Shown here: positions 1-7,743 of the stretch, in pieces
How the letters are laid out: each line of letters begins with the position of its first letter
Position numbering within the stretch: position 1 is the stretch's first letter
The notes under the pieces: generated by a model
Told to the model about the DNA's origin: nothing
Databases searched by the model: none
What the model saw: the letters and a program-made list of their open reading frames with translations, nothing else
Assembly (NCBI GenBank): GCA_964385695.1
Contig: CAYLQA010000025.1
Location: forward strand, 1 to 53,408
Length of the DNA stretch: 53,408 nt
Reading direction: 5' to 3'
DNA from: CAYLQA01 sp964385695
Lineage (GTDB): Bacteria > Desulfobacterota > Desulfobulbia > Desulfobulbales > Desulfurivibrionaceae
Made by a program: the position numbers and the translations under genes

Positions 1-83
1 TTTTATGAACCAGAACAAAAGACCACTTGTCTCATTTTCGTGCAAATATTTTTTTTAACGGCTCTTTTTAGTTATCAATAAAC

Positions 84-102
84 CCACCGCTTCTAGCGGT
101 GG
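84..102. repeat. Left-end hairpin of the IS
   Basis: Perfect 8-bp inverted repeat (84-91 with 95-102) around a three-base TCT loop. It matches the build of the right-end hairpin at 679-697 and is probably the TnpA binding site of the left end. A second imperfect stem (104-110 with 122-128) lies just inside it. Confidence 0.6.
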
Positions 103-140
103 ACCCGGATAGGTTCTACCGATCCGGGGAGAAATAAAAT

Positions 141-193
141 AGGTTCCTCCTCCGGGAAAGCCCTGAATGAAGGCAAACAAGGAGGAAGAACCT
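141..193 (+). promoter_or_regulatory. Ribosome-site-masking hairpin of tnpA
   Basis: Bases 141-153 are complementary to 181-193 at 12 of 13 positions. The 3' arm contains the GGAGGA ribosome binding site (181-186) and ends at the tnpA start codon (194). In the transcript this stem would hide the ribosome site. IS200 of Salmonella is known to repress its own transposase with such a leader stem-loop. The complementarity is seen here; the repression is inferred. Confidence 0.65.
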
Positions 194-613
194 ATGCACG
201 AATGGGAAAGTTTATCGCACGTCAGGTGGGATTGCAAATACCATGTGGTTATCGCCCCAAAGTATCGCAAGAGAACTCTGTATGGCGAGATGAAGCGCCG
301 TGCAGGAGAGATATTGCGAGATTTATGCAGACAACGTGGGGTGGAAATTTTGGAAGGGCACCTGATGCCCGACCATATCCATATGTGTTTGCGTGTGCCA
401 CCGAAGTTCAGCATAGCTTTTGTAATAGGATTTCTGAAAGGTAAAAGCGCAGTCCGTATCCATCGGAGCGCCGGCAATAAACGAGTAACGGGATTACATT
501 TTTGGTCCCGGGGGTATTGCGTCAGTACAGTAGGTCTCGATGAGGCAACTATCCGGAAGTATATTCGAGACCAAGAAAAGTATGAGAAACAGCAACGGGA
601 ACTATTTGACTAA
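194..613 (+). CDS. tnpA: IS200/IS605 family Y1 transposase TnpA
   Basis: A 139-residue single-domain HUH transposase that cuts and joins single-stranded DNA at the ends of its IS. The metal-binding HIH pair is at residues 61-63 (DHIHM) and the likely catalytic tyrosine is Tyr123 in RKYIRDQ near the C-terminus. The length is normal for TnpA and the frame is intact, so the copy may be active. The ATG at 194 is chosen over an upstream in-frame ATG at 167 because GGAGGA lies 7 bases before it. No TnpB gene or recognisable omega-RNA partner lies nearby. Translation is probably limited by the leader hairpin at 141-193. Confidence 0.93.
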   Translation: MHEWESLSHVRWDCKYHVVIAPKYRKRTLYGEMKRRAGEILRDLCRQRGVEILEGHLMPDHIHMCLRVPPKFSIAFVIGFLKGKSAVRIHRSAGNKRVTGLHFWSRGYCVSTVGLDEATIRKYIRDQEKYEKQQRELFD

Positions 614-621
614 ACGTTAAG

Positions 622-667
622 AGCCCCAGCGGGGCTTTCCCAATGTTAACGCCCCCCTCAGGGGGGC
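622..667. repeat. Two GC-rich hairpins downstream of tnpA
   Basis: Two short perfect inverted repeats follow the tnpA stop codon: a 6-bp stem with a 3-base loop (622-636, followed by TTT) and a 7-bp stem with a TCA loop (651-667). The first could act as a weak terminator. Both lie within the right part of the IS. Confidence 0.45.
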
Positions 668-678
668 ATATCCTGAGG

Positions 679-697
679 CCTCCTGCTCTGCAGGAGG
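679..697. repeat. Right-end hairpin of the IS
   Basis: Perfect 8-bp inverted repeat (679-686 with 690-697) with a TCT loop, the same architecture and loop as the left-end hairpin. It is the probable TnpA binding site of the right end. Peptidase-like coding sequence resumes about 20 bases further on. Confidence 0.6.
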
Positions 698-716
698 AGA
701 CTCACTTAAAGTCTGT

Positions 717-1016
717 TCAGCTCCTGAAAATAGCGAAGCCACTCCTTCAAGCTTCGAGCGTGGGGCTTACCATTCAACGGATGTTCTAGATGAGTGTCGT
801 GAACGTACAGCTGGTATCGTGACATACGTTGGAGAGTGGCATTCACACCCACCAAGTTCTGGCGCCATGCCAAGTCCAGATGATATTGGCCAACTTAAAT
901 TCATATCCAGCGCGCTTCAAACAGAAGGCATGCCAGCAGTTATGATGATTATTGCTGAATCACAAGTCGGCTTTTATTTAAAACCTGAAGGAATAATCCT
1001 AAACTTAAACGATTGA
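717..1016 (+). pseudogene. JAMM/MPN (Prok-JAB) metalloprotease, 5'-truncated remnant
   Basis: The C-terminal ~99 residues of a JAB/MPN+ isopeptidase. The JAMM zinc motif is complete: a glutamate-tryptophan pair followed by HSHP, then Ser and Asp about eight residues later (GEWHSHP...SPDD). The reading frame stays open leftward into the IS right end, but family-like sequence starts only near 717 (APENSEATPSSSFERG), so the N-terminal part and the start codon are lost. A GTG at 819 could start only a shorter piece. The motif spacing resembles JAB proteins that travel with E1/E2-like enzymes in defence loci, for example Cap3 of CBASS. That link is inference, and no E1, E2 or CD-NTase gene lies in the window. 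Probably non-functional. Confidence 0.75.
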
Positions 1017-1287
1017 AAATTCTCAAGGGCAAGGTGCCCTTGAACCGATTTCTCTTTGAATATTTTCTATTGATGCCAGTGCGTTTCTTCGCTCATGGCT
1101 TTCATTTTTACATTTTGATCTGAAAACGGACTTCCTTCTGGTCAAGATTATTATGAACAATCTGACTCTTGTTGGTGGCAATCTTAATTGTTCAAGATTT
1201 TGCTTAATTGAAAATGTTTCCTGAACATGTCAGATGTTATCCAAACTTACTCGCAAAAGTGTCAGATCAGATATGAGCAACTACAAT

Positions 1288-1707
1288 TTAGGAACGTTTC
1301 TGGATATACCACTCAAAGGTGCCGGACATGGTGAGTGCATTGTCCGTGTCCCTCACCTCTGCTGAGACCCGGATAACTCCCCGTCCTTTCCGCTCGAACC
1401 GGGCATGGAATTTTTCTTTTTCTTCCGCATCGATATTGGCCTCTGCCCGGATGTCCGATTGGGCCGGTCGACTGAATTTGATCTCGGACTTTCTCAGCAG
1501 TGGAAGAACACTGTCTGCCATATCCGGAAAATTCTGCATCAGGCAAAGACCGCTTGCTGCTTCTGCCAGGGAAAATTGAGCCCCGGCGTGTATGGTGCCG
1601 AGATGATTGCTCAAATCCTCTTTTACGTGCAGTACCAGGCCGTCTTTATCTGTTTTTGCCTTATCGAGGCCGATGAATTTATTAAACGGAATTTTTGTAA
1701 CATCCAC
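1288..1707 (-). CDS. Hotdog-fold thioesterase-like protein (DUF4442/PaaI type)
   Basis: 139 residues with the hotdog-fold pattern of the YiiD_C/DUF4442/PaaI group: a central helix motif NHLGTIHAGAQFSLAEAASG, followed by strands that end in RGVIRVSAEVRD. Relatives hydrolyse acyl-CoA thioesters, but the substrate cannot be read from sequence. The start codon is GTG, 8 bases downstream of a run of nine G that would serve as the ribosome site and that follows eight T on the coding strand. It is the last gene of a minus-strand series behind the CBS protein. The soluble fold implies a cytoplasmic location. Confidence 0.75.
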   Translation of the reverse strand: MDVTKIPFNKFIGLDKAKTDKDGLVLHVKEDLSNHLGTIHAGAQFSLAEAASGLCLMQNFPDMADSVLPLLRKSEIKFSRPAQSDIRAEANIDAEEKEKFHARFERKGRGVIRVSAEVRDTDNALTMSGTFEWYIQKRS

Positions 1708-1790
1708 TCATGAATCCCCCCCCCAAAAAAAATGTTCGTCCGAGTTTTACCGGATGTATTCGTATTTTAATTCTGTAAAAGCAGGCGGTT
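1708..1790 (-). promoter_or_regulatory. Leader with T8G9 homopolymer before the thioesterase gene
   Basis: On the minus strand a run of eight T (1725-1732) is followed directly by nine G (1716-1724), then 8 bases to the GTG start. The G run is the only ribosome-site candidate. Slippage in either run would change the spacing or strength of translation initiation. Confidence 0.5.
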
Positions 1791-2183
1791 TTATTTAGTA
1801 AGTGTATTAAAAATATCCGTGTTGCTGATTATGCCAATCAGTTTTGTCCCTTCAAGCACCGGCAATCTGCGTGTGCCTGCCATGCGCATCATACTCAGGC
1901 AGTTAAGGATGGAGAGATTTCCTCCAACAGTGATGGCGGGTTTACTCATCACATCTTCCACCAGGTAATTGAAATCATCCTGGGCATCGATCAACAACGC
2001 CTCAACCACATCTTTTCTGGTAATGACACCGTACGCATCAAGGTCATTGTCCGGCTCGATAATCAGGCAAGATACTTCAAGTTCATGCATAACAGCCACT
2101 GCCTTTTCAAGAGATGCCTTCTTGGATATGGTTTTGACGGATTTTTGCATAATATCGCTGATTCGCGTTTTGTTGGCTTTCAT
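1791..2183 (-). CDS. CBS-domain pair protein
   Basis: 130 residues forming two CBS domains (about 7-65 and 72-130). Recognisable are the opening ISDIMQKSVKTISKKASLEKAV and the second-domain turn ISNTDIFNTL. CBS pairs (Bateman modules) bind adenine nucleotides and act as energy or ligand sensors, often in trans. There is no attached catalytic domain. Its start lies 21 bases behind the stop of the FapA-like gene, so the two are probably co-transcribed. The ligand and partner are unknown. Confidence 0.88.
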   Translation of the reverse strand: MKANKTRISDIMQKSVKTISKKASLEKAVAVMHELEVSCLIIEPDNDLDAYGVITRKDVVEALLIDAQDDFNYLVEDVMSKPAITVGGNLSILNCLSMMRMAGTRRLPVLEGTKLIGIISNTDIFNTLTK

Positions 2184-2204
2184 ATATTTTCCCCTGGTTG
2201 ATTA

Positions 2205-4814
2205 TTAATCAAGGCGGACAACCTGTCCCCGGTCATTCAATATAAAGGTGACCGAGTGCATGATATCCTCTGTAACTTTATAAATATTTTTTCCGATTGC
2301 CACGGCTGATCCTGCATAAATTGCCTTGTGAACAACGATTTTTACTTTTTTGAGATCAATGGCATCCAGGCGTTCGCATGCCTCTTTTCTGGCCCGAGTC
2401 AGTTTCGCCTCTGCCAGTACCGAGTTTCGTCGTTTTTTGGCAAGCATTGCCATCTTGCGGGTGAGGTCCTTGGGCACGTTTTTCTTGGCAGCCCTATTCT
2501 GGGCCACATATTTGGCCAGAATTTTGTCCATTTTGGCCCGTTTTTTTGTGTATTCCTTCAGCTTTTTGCTGACCTGGAGGAGGCGTTGTTGGCAGCTGAA
2601 ATCTATGCCTGCCATAACCACGGTTTTTACCCCGGCCACGGAGCCAATTTCGTTGGCCTCAACACCGTTCATAGCTGAGATCGTTCCGCCGCGAATTCTG
2701 CCCTTGCCTGAGGTGGCAAACAGGCTGCCGCCGCTGATAAGCTTGCTGCGCATGATCACATCTTTGATGATGATGTCGCCACCCGCATAAATATAAGCTT
2801 CTTCCAAAAAGGCGGCCTCAACACTGCCACGGGCCTTTACCTTCCCTGTTTCCCCACCGATGATGCCGCCACCGACAAAGATGTTGGAGCCAGAGTCGAC
2901 AATACTGTCCTCCACACCGCCGTTAATGATGATATCGCCGCTGGCCTTAACCTTAAAACCGGTGCGTACCCAACCTTTGACCGTGATGATCCCTTTCATG
3001 TCCAGGTTGCCTGTGGAGTAGTCTACGTCTCCAGCCACCTCGAATTGCTCGAAAACTCCGATCTTGTCGCCATCCACAAGGTTGACCATGCCGTTAATTT
3101 CTGAGCTGTAGGTCAGGCCATCTTCCGAAACCTTGACATTCTCAAGAGCGGTAAGGGATTTGTCCTCTCCTGGCTCAGCCGGCAGTTCGTTGCCATACAC
3201 GTCGTGACCGCACTCCCCCTCTTTGGCTGGGAGTTTTTGTGCTAGGATGTCTCCGGCTTCGACATTGCGGATAGAACCGCGTTCCCGAAAATCTACCAGA
3301 TCTGTCTTGCCCTTATGTTCACCTGCGGTTTTATCCAGAAAGATCTTCATGCCGATGACGGCATCTTGCCCTTTGACCGGTGCTTTTCCTTTAGCGATGA
3401 CCACATCGTGCAGCACCTTATTTTTCTCGTAGGCATGTGATATGGCTTTCTCAATGGTTTTCAGACTCACGCCGAAGTGCACATCACTTTCTTTGATCAG
3501 TTTGCTGATCAGGAGTTTGGTCAGCGATTTACGAAATTTTGAAGGAGGGTGGATATCGAGCAGTACCTGCATGCGGTCGTCACTGATGCGCAGTGGAGGC
3601 GCAACACTGATTGTGCCACCATTAAAATCAACATAACCGCAGGTGAAATCGTCGGCTACCACAAAGGTAAGCCCATCCTCCTGGATTACAACATTATCGC
3701 CTGCTGTGATGTCCTTATCTGTAGAAGGTTTACCACTGAGCGTTTCTCCGCATACGGTATAGCCATCGCTCGGCTGTTGTTGGGGAACCTTCTTGGCCAA
3801 GACTTCACTGGCCAAAAAAAGCTCTTTATGTACACCCTGGGGATCGATATTACCCTCTTTGCATTCGCTATCAATCTTCTCCGGTGAGGCGTTATTGAGA
3901 TGAAAGGCAAATCGTATCTTGCCGTCCACTCCGTCTTTGGCTGGTACACCGCGTGCAATTTCGAGTTCTGTTTGTGGCGATTCCTTGGCCAGGACCTCTT
4001 TAATGACATCTTCTTTGATGCCCTGGGTCACACCGCTTTTTTTCAGGCAGTGCTGGATATCTTCAAAGGTCAGTTGGCTATTATCGGATAGGGTTGGGTA
4101 AATGGAAAGCGTGGCCGACATCTTGTCTTCGCTTATATCCACGGCACTGGATATGGAGATGGAGGTGGCACTTATTACCACCTTGCCGTAAATTGCTGCG
4201 GAATAGCTCAGGCCGTCTTTAGCAACGTCGATATTTTCCCCGGCGCTTAAGGCTTTGTCTGCCCCGGGCATGGCGGGAATCTCGTCACCATGCACAGTTA
4301 TTCCGTTAGTTCCTTTGCCAGGCGGATTCTTGACAGCGATCACCTGGCCGGGGTTAACCATCAGGGAGGCTTCCGAATCTTTGTTTTCGGCATTTTTCCC
4401 CACCCTGATATCCAGGGTGCTATCGGCTCCGTTTACCGTCTCCTTCCCTGTGGCAATAGTGATATTATGCTGCGGTTCACGGCCTTGTGCCACCTTGGTT
4501 GTGGTTTCCTCAATAAGCTCCTTATTAAGGCCAAAGGTGATATTTTCTTTTTCTAATGCCTGCAGGACCTCTTCGGCTGTAACTGCCTTGCCGTTTTTTA
4601 TGGGAGGGCCAATGCTTTTGAGGTATGCCGCCATCTTGTCCGCTTGCACAAAAATCTCAAAGCGGCCGGGCATGTCTTTGATTGAGACGGAAAATGTCCC
4701 TTCACCGAGCTCTTCAATGTCCACTTCATCAGGCGAAACACCAAGCCGGCTCGCCCCTTGGCTAAGGGCGATGCTCTTGTCCGTTGCTTCTATGGTGACT
4801 GTGGTGTCGGACAT
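2205..4814 (-). CDS. FapA-like (DUF342) protein with triplicated N-terminal module
   Basis: 869 residues, well above the roughly 450-650 usual for FapA/DUF342 proteins. The first ~50 residues resemble a Jag_N domain. Then come three successive copies of the FapA N-terminal module, each with a helix of the type EVLQALEKENITFGLNKELIEE and a following segment with a G-DG-T-YS turn (about residues 85-215, 250-405 and 435-600). A glycine-rich right-handed beta-helix follows (about 610-740, e.g. GGGIIGGETG) and a lysine-rich coiled coil (about 755-830). FapA was named for a link to flagellar assembly, but the biochemical role is unknown. Cytoplasmic: no signal peptide is seen. The ATPase gene upstream ends 91 bases before the start. 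Confidence 0.85.
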   Translation of the reverse strand: MSDTTVTIEATDKSIALSQGASRLGVSPDEVDIEELGEGTFSVSIKDMPGRFEIFVQADKMAAYLKSIGPPIKNGKAVTAEEVLQALEKENITFGLNKELIEETTTKVAQGREPQHNITIATGKETVNGADSTLDIRVGKNAENKDSEASLMVNPGQVIAVKNPPGKGTNGITVHGDEIPAMPGADKALSAGENIDVAKDGLSYSAAIYGKVVISATSISISSAVDISEDKMSATLSIYPTLSDNSQLTFEDIQHCLKKSGVTQGIKEDVIKEVLAKESPQTELEIARGVPAKDGVDGKIRFAFHLNNASPEKIDSECKEGNIDPQGVHKELFLASEVLAKKVPQQQPSDGYTVCGETLSGKPSTDKDITAGDNVVIQEDGLTFVVADDFTCGYVDFNGGTISVAPPLRISDDRMQVLLDIHPPSKFRKSLTKLLISKLIKESDVHFGVSLKTIEKAISHAYEKNKVLHDVVIAKGKAPVKGQDAVIGMKIFLDKTAGEHKGKTDLVDFRERGSIRNVEAGDILAQKLPAKEGECGHDVYGNELPAEPGEDKSLTALENVKVSEDGLTYSSEINGMVNLVDGDKIGVFEQFEVAGDVDYSTGNLDMKGIITVKGWVRTGFKVKASGDIIINGGVEDSIVDSGSNIFVGGGIIGGETGKVKARGSVEAAFLEEAYIYAGGDIIIKDVIMRSKLISGGSLFATSGKGRIRGGTISAMNGVEANEIGSVAGVKTVVMAGIDFSCQQRLLQVSKKLKEYTKKRAKMDKILAKYVAQNRAAKKNVPKDLTRKMAMLAKKRRNSVLAEAKLTRARKEACERLDAIDLKKVKIVVHKAIYAGSAVAIGKNIYKVTEDIMHSVTFILNDRGQVVRLD

Positions 4815-4905
4815 GGCCTTTGCTTTTATCTCGGGTTTTTTTCTTTATTTTCTTGCGCAGTGTGAGCAAGCCACACTGCTATCACTCTTCGGCCGCTTTG
4901 ACCGA

Positions 4906-7551
4906 TTACATCATTTTTTGCGCATTCATGCCGTTTCTACGCGCCAGGTAATGGTACAGCAGGCTGGCTAGATAAAAGAAAAGCCCGGTAATACCCAAAG
5001 CGAGTAGTTCTGTCGTGCCAAGTGCAGCAATTTTAAAGGCGTGTCGGGCCGGGGTATACATAAGCAGTGCCTGCAAGCCTAAGGACAGTATAGCAGCTGC
5101 CCAGACCCATTTATTGGTAAAAAGGGGCACCTGGTAATCCTTGCGGATGACAAAGATGAGTATAACCTCGTAGAGCACGACAAAATTAAAGACCATGGTC
5201 TGACCAATAATCAATTCTTCATTTGTTGTTGAGCGACCCCCGAACATGGAGAATAAAGAAATAGCAAAGATGGTGCCCACGGTGCCGAGGATGCCGATAA
5301 GGGCAAGTTTTCTTCCTGGGAGTATGTTCTCATCCAGCGGTTTGGGTTTTCTGCTCATAATATCGACTCCGTATGGGTCCACGGTATATGCCAAAGCAGG
5401 GGCGCCGTCGGTCACCATGTTGATCCAGAGAAGCAAAATGGCGGTGAGCGGCAGGTTCATGCCCAAAAGTGCGGCCATGAAGATGATCAGCACCTCTCCG
5501 ACATTGCCGGAAAGAAGCAACATGATGGATTTTTGAATATTGTCGTAGATGCCGCGGCCTTCTTCTATGGCGTTAACAATGTGAGTAAAGCTGTCATCGA
5601 GCAGGACAAAGTCCGAAGCCTCTTTTGCCACCTCAGTGCCGCTGCCGACAGCCACGCCGATATTGGCCTTTTTCAGGGCCGGGGCATCGTTGACCCCGTC
5701 TCCGGTCATTGCCACGGTGTGCCCCATCTGTTGTAGGGCGATGATGATGCGCTGTTTATGTTCCGGCACAACCCTGGCAAAGATGTTGGTGTTTTGCCGC
5801 AGGAGGGCAAGGAGTTTTCTGTTATCCATGCCCTCAAACTCCTCCCCGGAGCAGACATTGCCACTTATGCCGATTTCCTTGCCAATTGCCTTGGCCGTTG
5901 CCTGATAATCCCCAGTGGCCATGATGACTCGAATTCCGGCCTCCTTGGTCTTTTGGATAGACTCGATTACATCCGCCCTTGGGGGATCAATCATGGCCTG
6001 CAGGCCGACAAAGATCAACTCTTGCTCAACAAAACCACCCGTCTCGTCAAGTGATTTGTAAGCAAAGGCTAGGACACGCAGAGCCTTTGAGGCATACTCG
6101 TCGTTTTGTTCCTCAATGATCTCCTTGAGCTCAAGGGTAAGGGGAACCACCTCGTCGTGCAATTGAACCTTGGTGCAGCAGGAGAGAAGCTGGCCGGGCG
6201 CTCCTTTGGTGTACATGAGCTTGTTGCCGGCCTGATTTTTTAAAGAGACGCTCATCAGTTTGCGGTTTGAGTCAAAGGGTAACTCATCCAAACGAGAGGC
6301 GGATTCGTATATTTTTGCCTTGGCTGCACTGGTAAGTAATGCGCCTTCAGTTGGGTCGCCAATGATATGCCAGCCGGAGTGCGAGTCTTGCAGGCTTGCG
6401 TTGTTGCAGAGTTGGCCGATCTTATACAGCAGCGGATTCAGAGGGTGCGAGACGTTGCCTTCCGGGCTGTAACCGATGCCGGAAAGTGATGCTTCACCGG
6501 CCAAAGTCCAGCCGTAGCGCACCGTCATTTGATTTTCCGTCAGGGTGCCTGTCTTATCGGTGCAGATGACATCACAACTGCCAAGGGTTTCAACGGAAGA
6601 GAGCTTGCGGACCAAGGCTTTTTTATGCAGCAGCTTTTTCACGCCGATACTCAAGGCGATGGTCACCACGGCCGGTAAGGCCGTTGGTACGGCCGCCACT
6701 GCCAAACTGATGGCAATAAAGACAAAGGCCACCAGGGAGCCGGCGGTCAGGCTGCCAGCCATGAGTTCTTTACTGGCAAAGAGAAAAAAGACCACAAAGC
6801 AAATGGTGATGACTATCGCCCCGAGCTTTTTGCCAAAGCGATGCAGCCGCCTTTGCAGCGGGGTCATTTCCTCCTTGGTTTCCTTAATAAGCTCAGTGAT
6901 TTTACCGATCTCGGTTTCCATACCCGTGGCAACGATCACTGCGTTGCCGTTGCCGGTCACCACTGCGGTTGAGGAAAAGAGCATATTGTGTTGGTCGCCG
7001 ATTTGGGCGTCTTTTAAGAGCGCGTCGCTCATCTTTTCAGCAGGCACGCTCTCTCCGGTGAGCGTCGCCTCTTCCACCTTGAGCCGAACCGAATCGATAA
7101 TCCGTGCATCCGCCGGGACCTTATCCCCGGCCTCAAGGTGAACAATATCGCCGGGCACCAGGAGTTTTGCATCAATGGAAACTCGTTGGTTATCACGCAG
7201 TACTGTTGCCTTAAGAGCGCTAAGCTTTTTGAGTGCCTCAAGGGAACGATGGGCGGAAAGTTCCTGGAAAAAGCCAATTATGGCATTGGTGAGCAGGATG
7301 GCTAGAATGATGAGCGAGTCGGCATACTCGCCAATAAGAAGAGCAAAGCAAACGGCAAAAAGCAGGATGTAGATGATGAAGTTTTTGAACTGGCTGATGA
7401 ATATGTAAAGGGGATTGATGGGGGTGGCGGTGTGAAGTTCGTTCAGGCCGATTTTTTGTTGCCGCGTTGTGGCCTCTGCCGCAGAAAGACCGGCAGTACT
7501 GCTGTTAAGGGCTTTTAAGACGTCTTGGCTTGATTGTCGGTAAAACTCCAC
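4906..7551 (-). CDS. P-type cation-transporting ATPase (P2/SERCA-like)
   Basis: 881 residues, a full-length P2-type pump that moves cations across the inner membrane using ATP. Visible are the N-terminal cation ATPase domain, the actuator TGES motif (TLTGESVPAEK), the phosphorylation site DKTGTLTEN (Asp near residue 331), the hinge TGDGVNDAPALKKA, M5 SGNVGEV and M6 NMVTDGAPA. M5 Asn and Glu and M6 Asn, Thr and Asp match calcium ligands of SERCA. The M4 motif reads PTALP where SERCA has PEGLP, so one ligand glutamate is missing and specificity (Ca2+, Mn2+, H+ or other) is open. The GTG start is preceded by AAGGG. A structured terminator-like RNA lies upstream (7628-7710). Confidence 0.9.
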   Translation of the reverse strand: MEFYRQSSQDVLKALNSSTAGLSAAEATTRQQKIGLNELHTATPINPLYIFISQFKNFIIYILLFAVCFALLIGEYADSLIILAILLTNAIIGFFQELSAHRSLEALKKLSALKATVLRDNQRVSIDAKLLVPGDIVHLEAGDKVPADARIIDSVRLKVEEATLTGESVPAEKMSDALLKDAQIGDQHNMLFSSTAVVTGNGNAVIVATGMETEIGKITELIKETKEEMTPLQRRLHRFGKKLGAIVITICFVVFFLFASKELMAGSLTAGSLVAFVFIAISLAVAAVPTALPAVVTIALSIGVKKLLHKKALVRKLSSVETLGSCDVICTDKTGTLTENQMTVRYGWTLAGEASLSGIGYSPEGNVSHPLNPLLYKIGQLCNNASLQDSHSGWHIIGDPTEGALLTSAAKAKIYESASRLDELPFDSNRKLMSVSLKNQAGNKLMYTKGAPGQLLSCCTKVQLHDEVVPLTLELKEIIEEQNDEYASKALRVLAFAYKSLDETGGFVEQELIFVGLQAMIDPPRADVIESIQKTKEAGIRVIMATGDYQATAKAIGKEIGISGNVCSGEEFEGMDNRKLLALLRQNTNIFARVVPEHKQRIIIALQQMGHTVAMTGDGVNDAPALKKANIGVAVGSGTEVAKEASDFVLLDDSFTHIVNAIEEGRGIYDNIQKSIMLLLSGNVGEVLIIFMAALLGMNLPLTAILLLWINMVTDGAPALAYTVDPYGVDIMSRKPKPLDENILPGRKLALIGILGTVGTIFAISLFSMFGGRSTTNEELIIGQTMVFNFVVLYEVILIFVIRKDYQVPLFTNKWVWAAAILSLGLQALLMYTPARHAFKIAALGTTELLALGITGLFFYLASLLYHYLARRNGMNAQKMM

Positions 7552-7627
7552 AGAAACCCTTGACCAGTTTTTCCTGCCACGGGGCAGGATGAAGTTTAAT
7601 CAATGGTAAAGGGAGTGATTCAGGACG

Positions 7628-7710
7628 AAAAAAAGACCATATCCCCGAAGATGCGTCCCCCATACCTCATGCGAGCTGCCCTATTATCGCATCCTCGGGG
7701 AAATCTGGTC
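7628..7710 (-). terminator. Long structured terminator or leader RNA between the PilZ gene and the ATPase
   Basis: On the minus strand, GACCA pairs with TGGTC (7706-7710 with 7635-7639). An uninterrupted 14-bp stem follows (7688-7701 with 7642-7655, one G-U pair) that closes a 32-base apical region, and seven T come directly after the outer stem (7628-7634). It lies 34 bases past the PilZ stop and about 76 before the ATPase start. It may simply terminate the PilZ transcript, but the large apical loop is unusual for that. A regulatory leader of the ATPase is possible. I could not match it to a known riboswitch. Confidence 0.6.
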
Positions 7711-7743
7711 AAAACAAATATTTATGAGTTGAAAAAGATATGG

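Larger units (their letters stand above)
60..715 (+). mobile_element. IS200-like insertion sequence (TnpA only)
   Basis: A compact element with one Y1 transposase gene and no TnpB. Its left side carries a hairpin with an 8-bp stem and a TCT loop (84-102). Its right side carries a hairpin of the same build, 8-bp stem and TCT loop (679-697). Such subterminal hairpins are what TnpA recognises in IS200/IS605 elements. The outer limits are estimates: this family leaves no target duplication and has no terminal inverted repeats, and I cannot fix the cleavage sites. The right limit is set by where JAMM peptidase coding sequence resumes, at about 717. Confidence 0.7.

Noticed and set aside
622..697. 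Omega-RNA or TnpB-associated guide at the IS right end
   Set aside because: The hairpins are short and simple and there is no TnpB gene, so an IS200-type right end explains them.
1017..1287. Gene or RNA in the 271-base gap after the JAMM remnant
   Set aside because: No ORF with a ribosome site, no clear repeat and no stable hairpin with a T tail was seen.
4255..4971. 238-codon ORF on the plus strand opposite the FapA-like gene
   Set aside because: It is the antisense shadow of a long conserved gene. The product looks random and no ribosome site or family motif supports it.
6545..7141. 198-codon plus-strand ORF opposite the P-type ATPase
   Set aside because: Antisense shadow of the conserved ATPase; low-complexity product rich in Ser, Thr and Ala.
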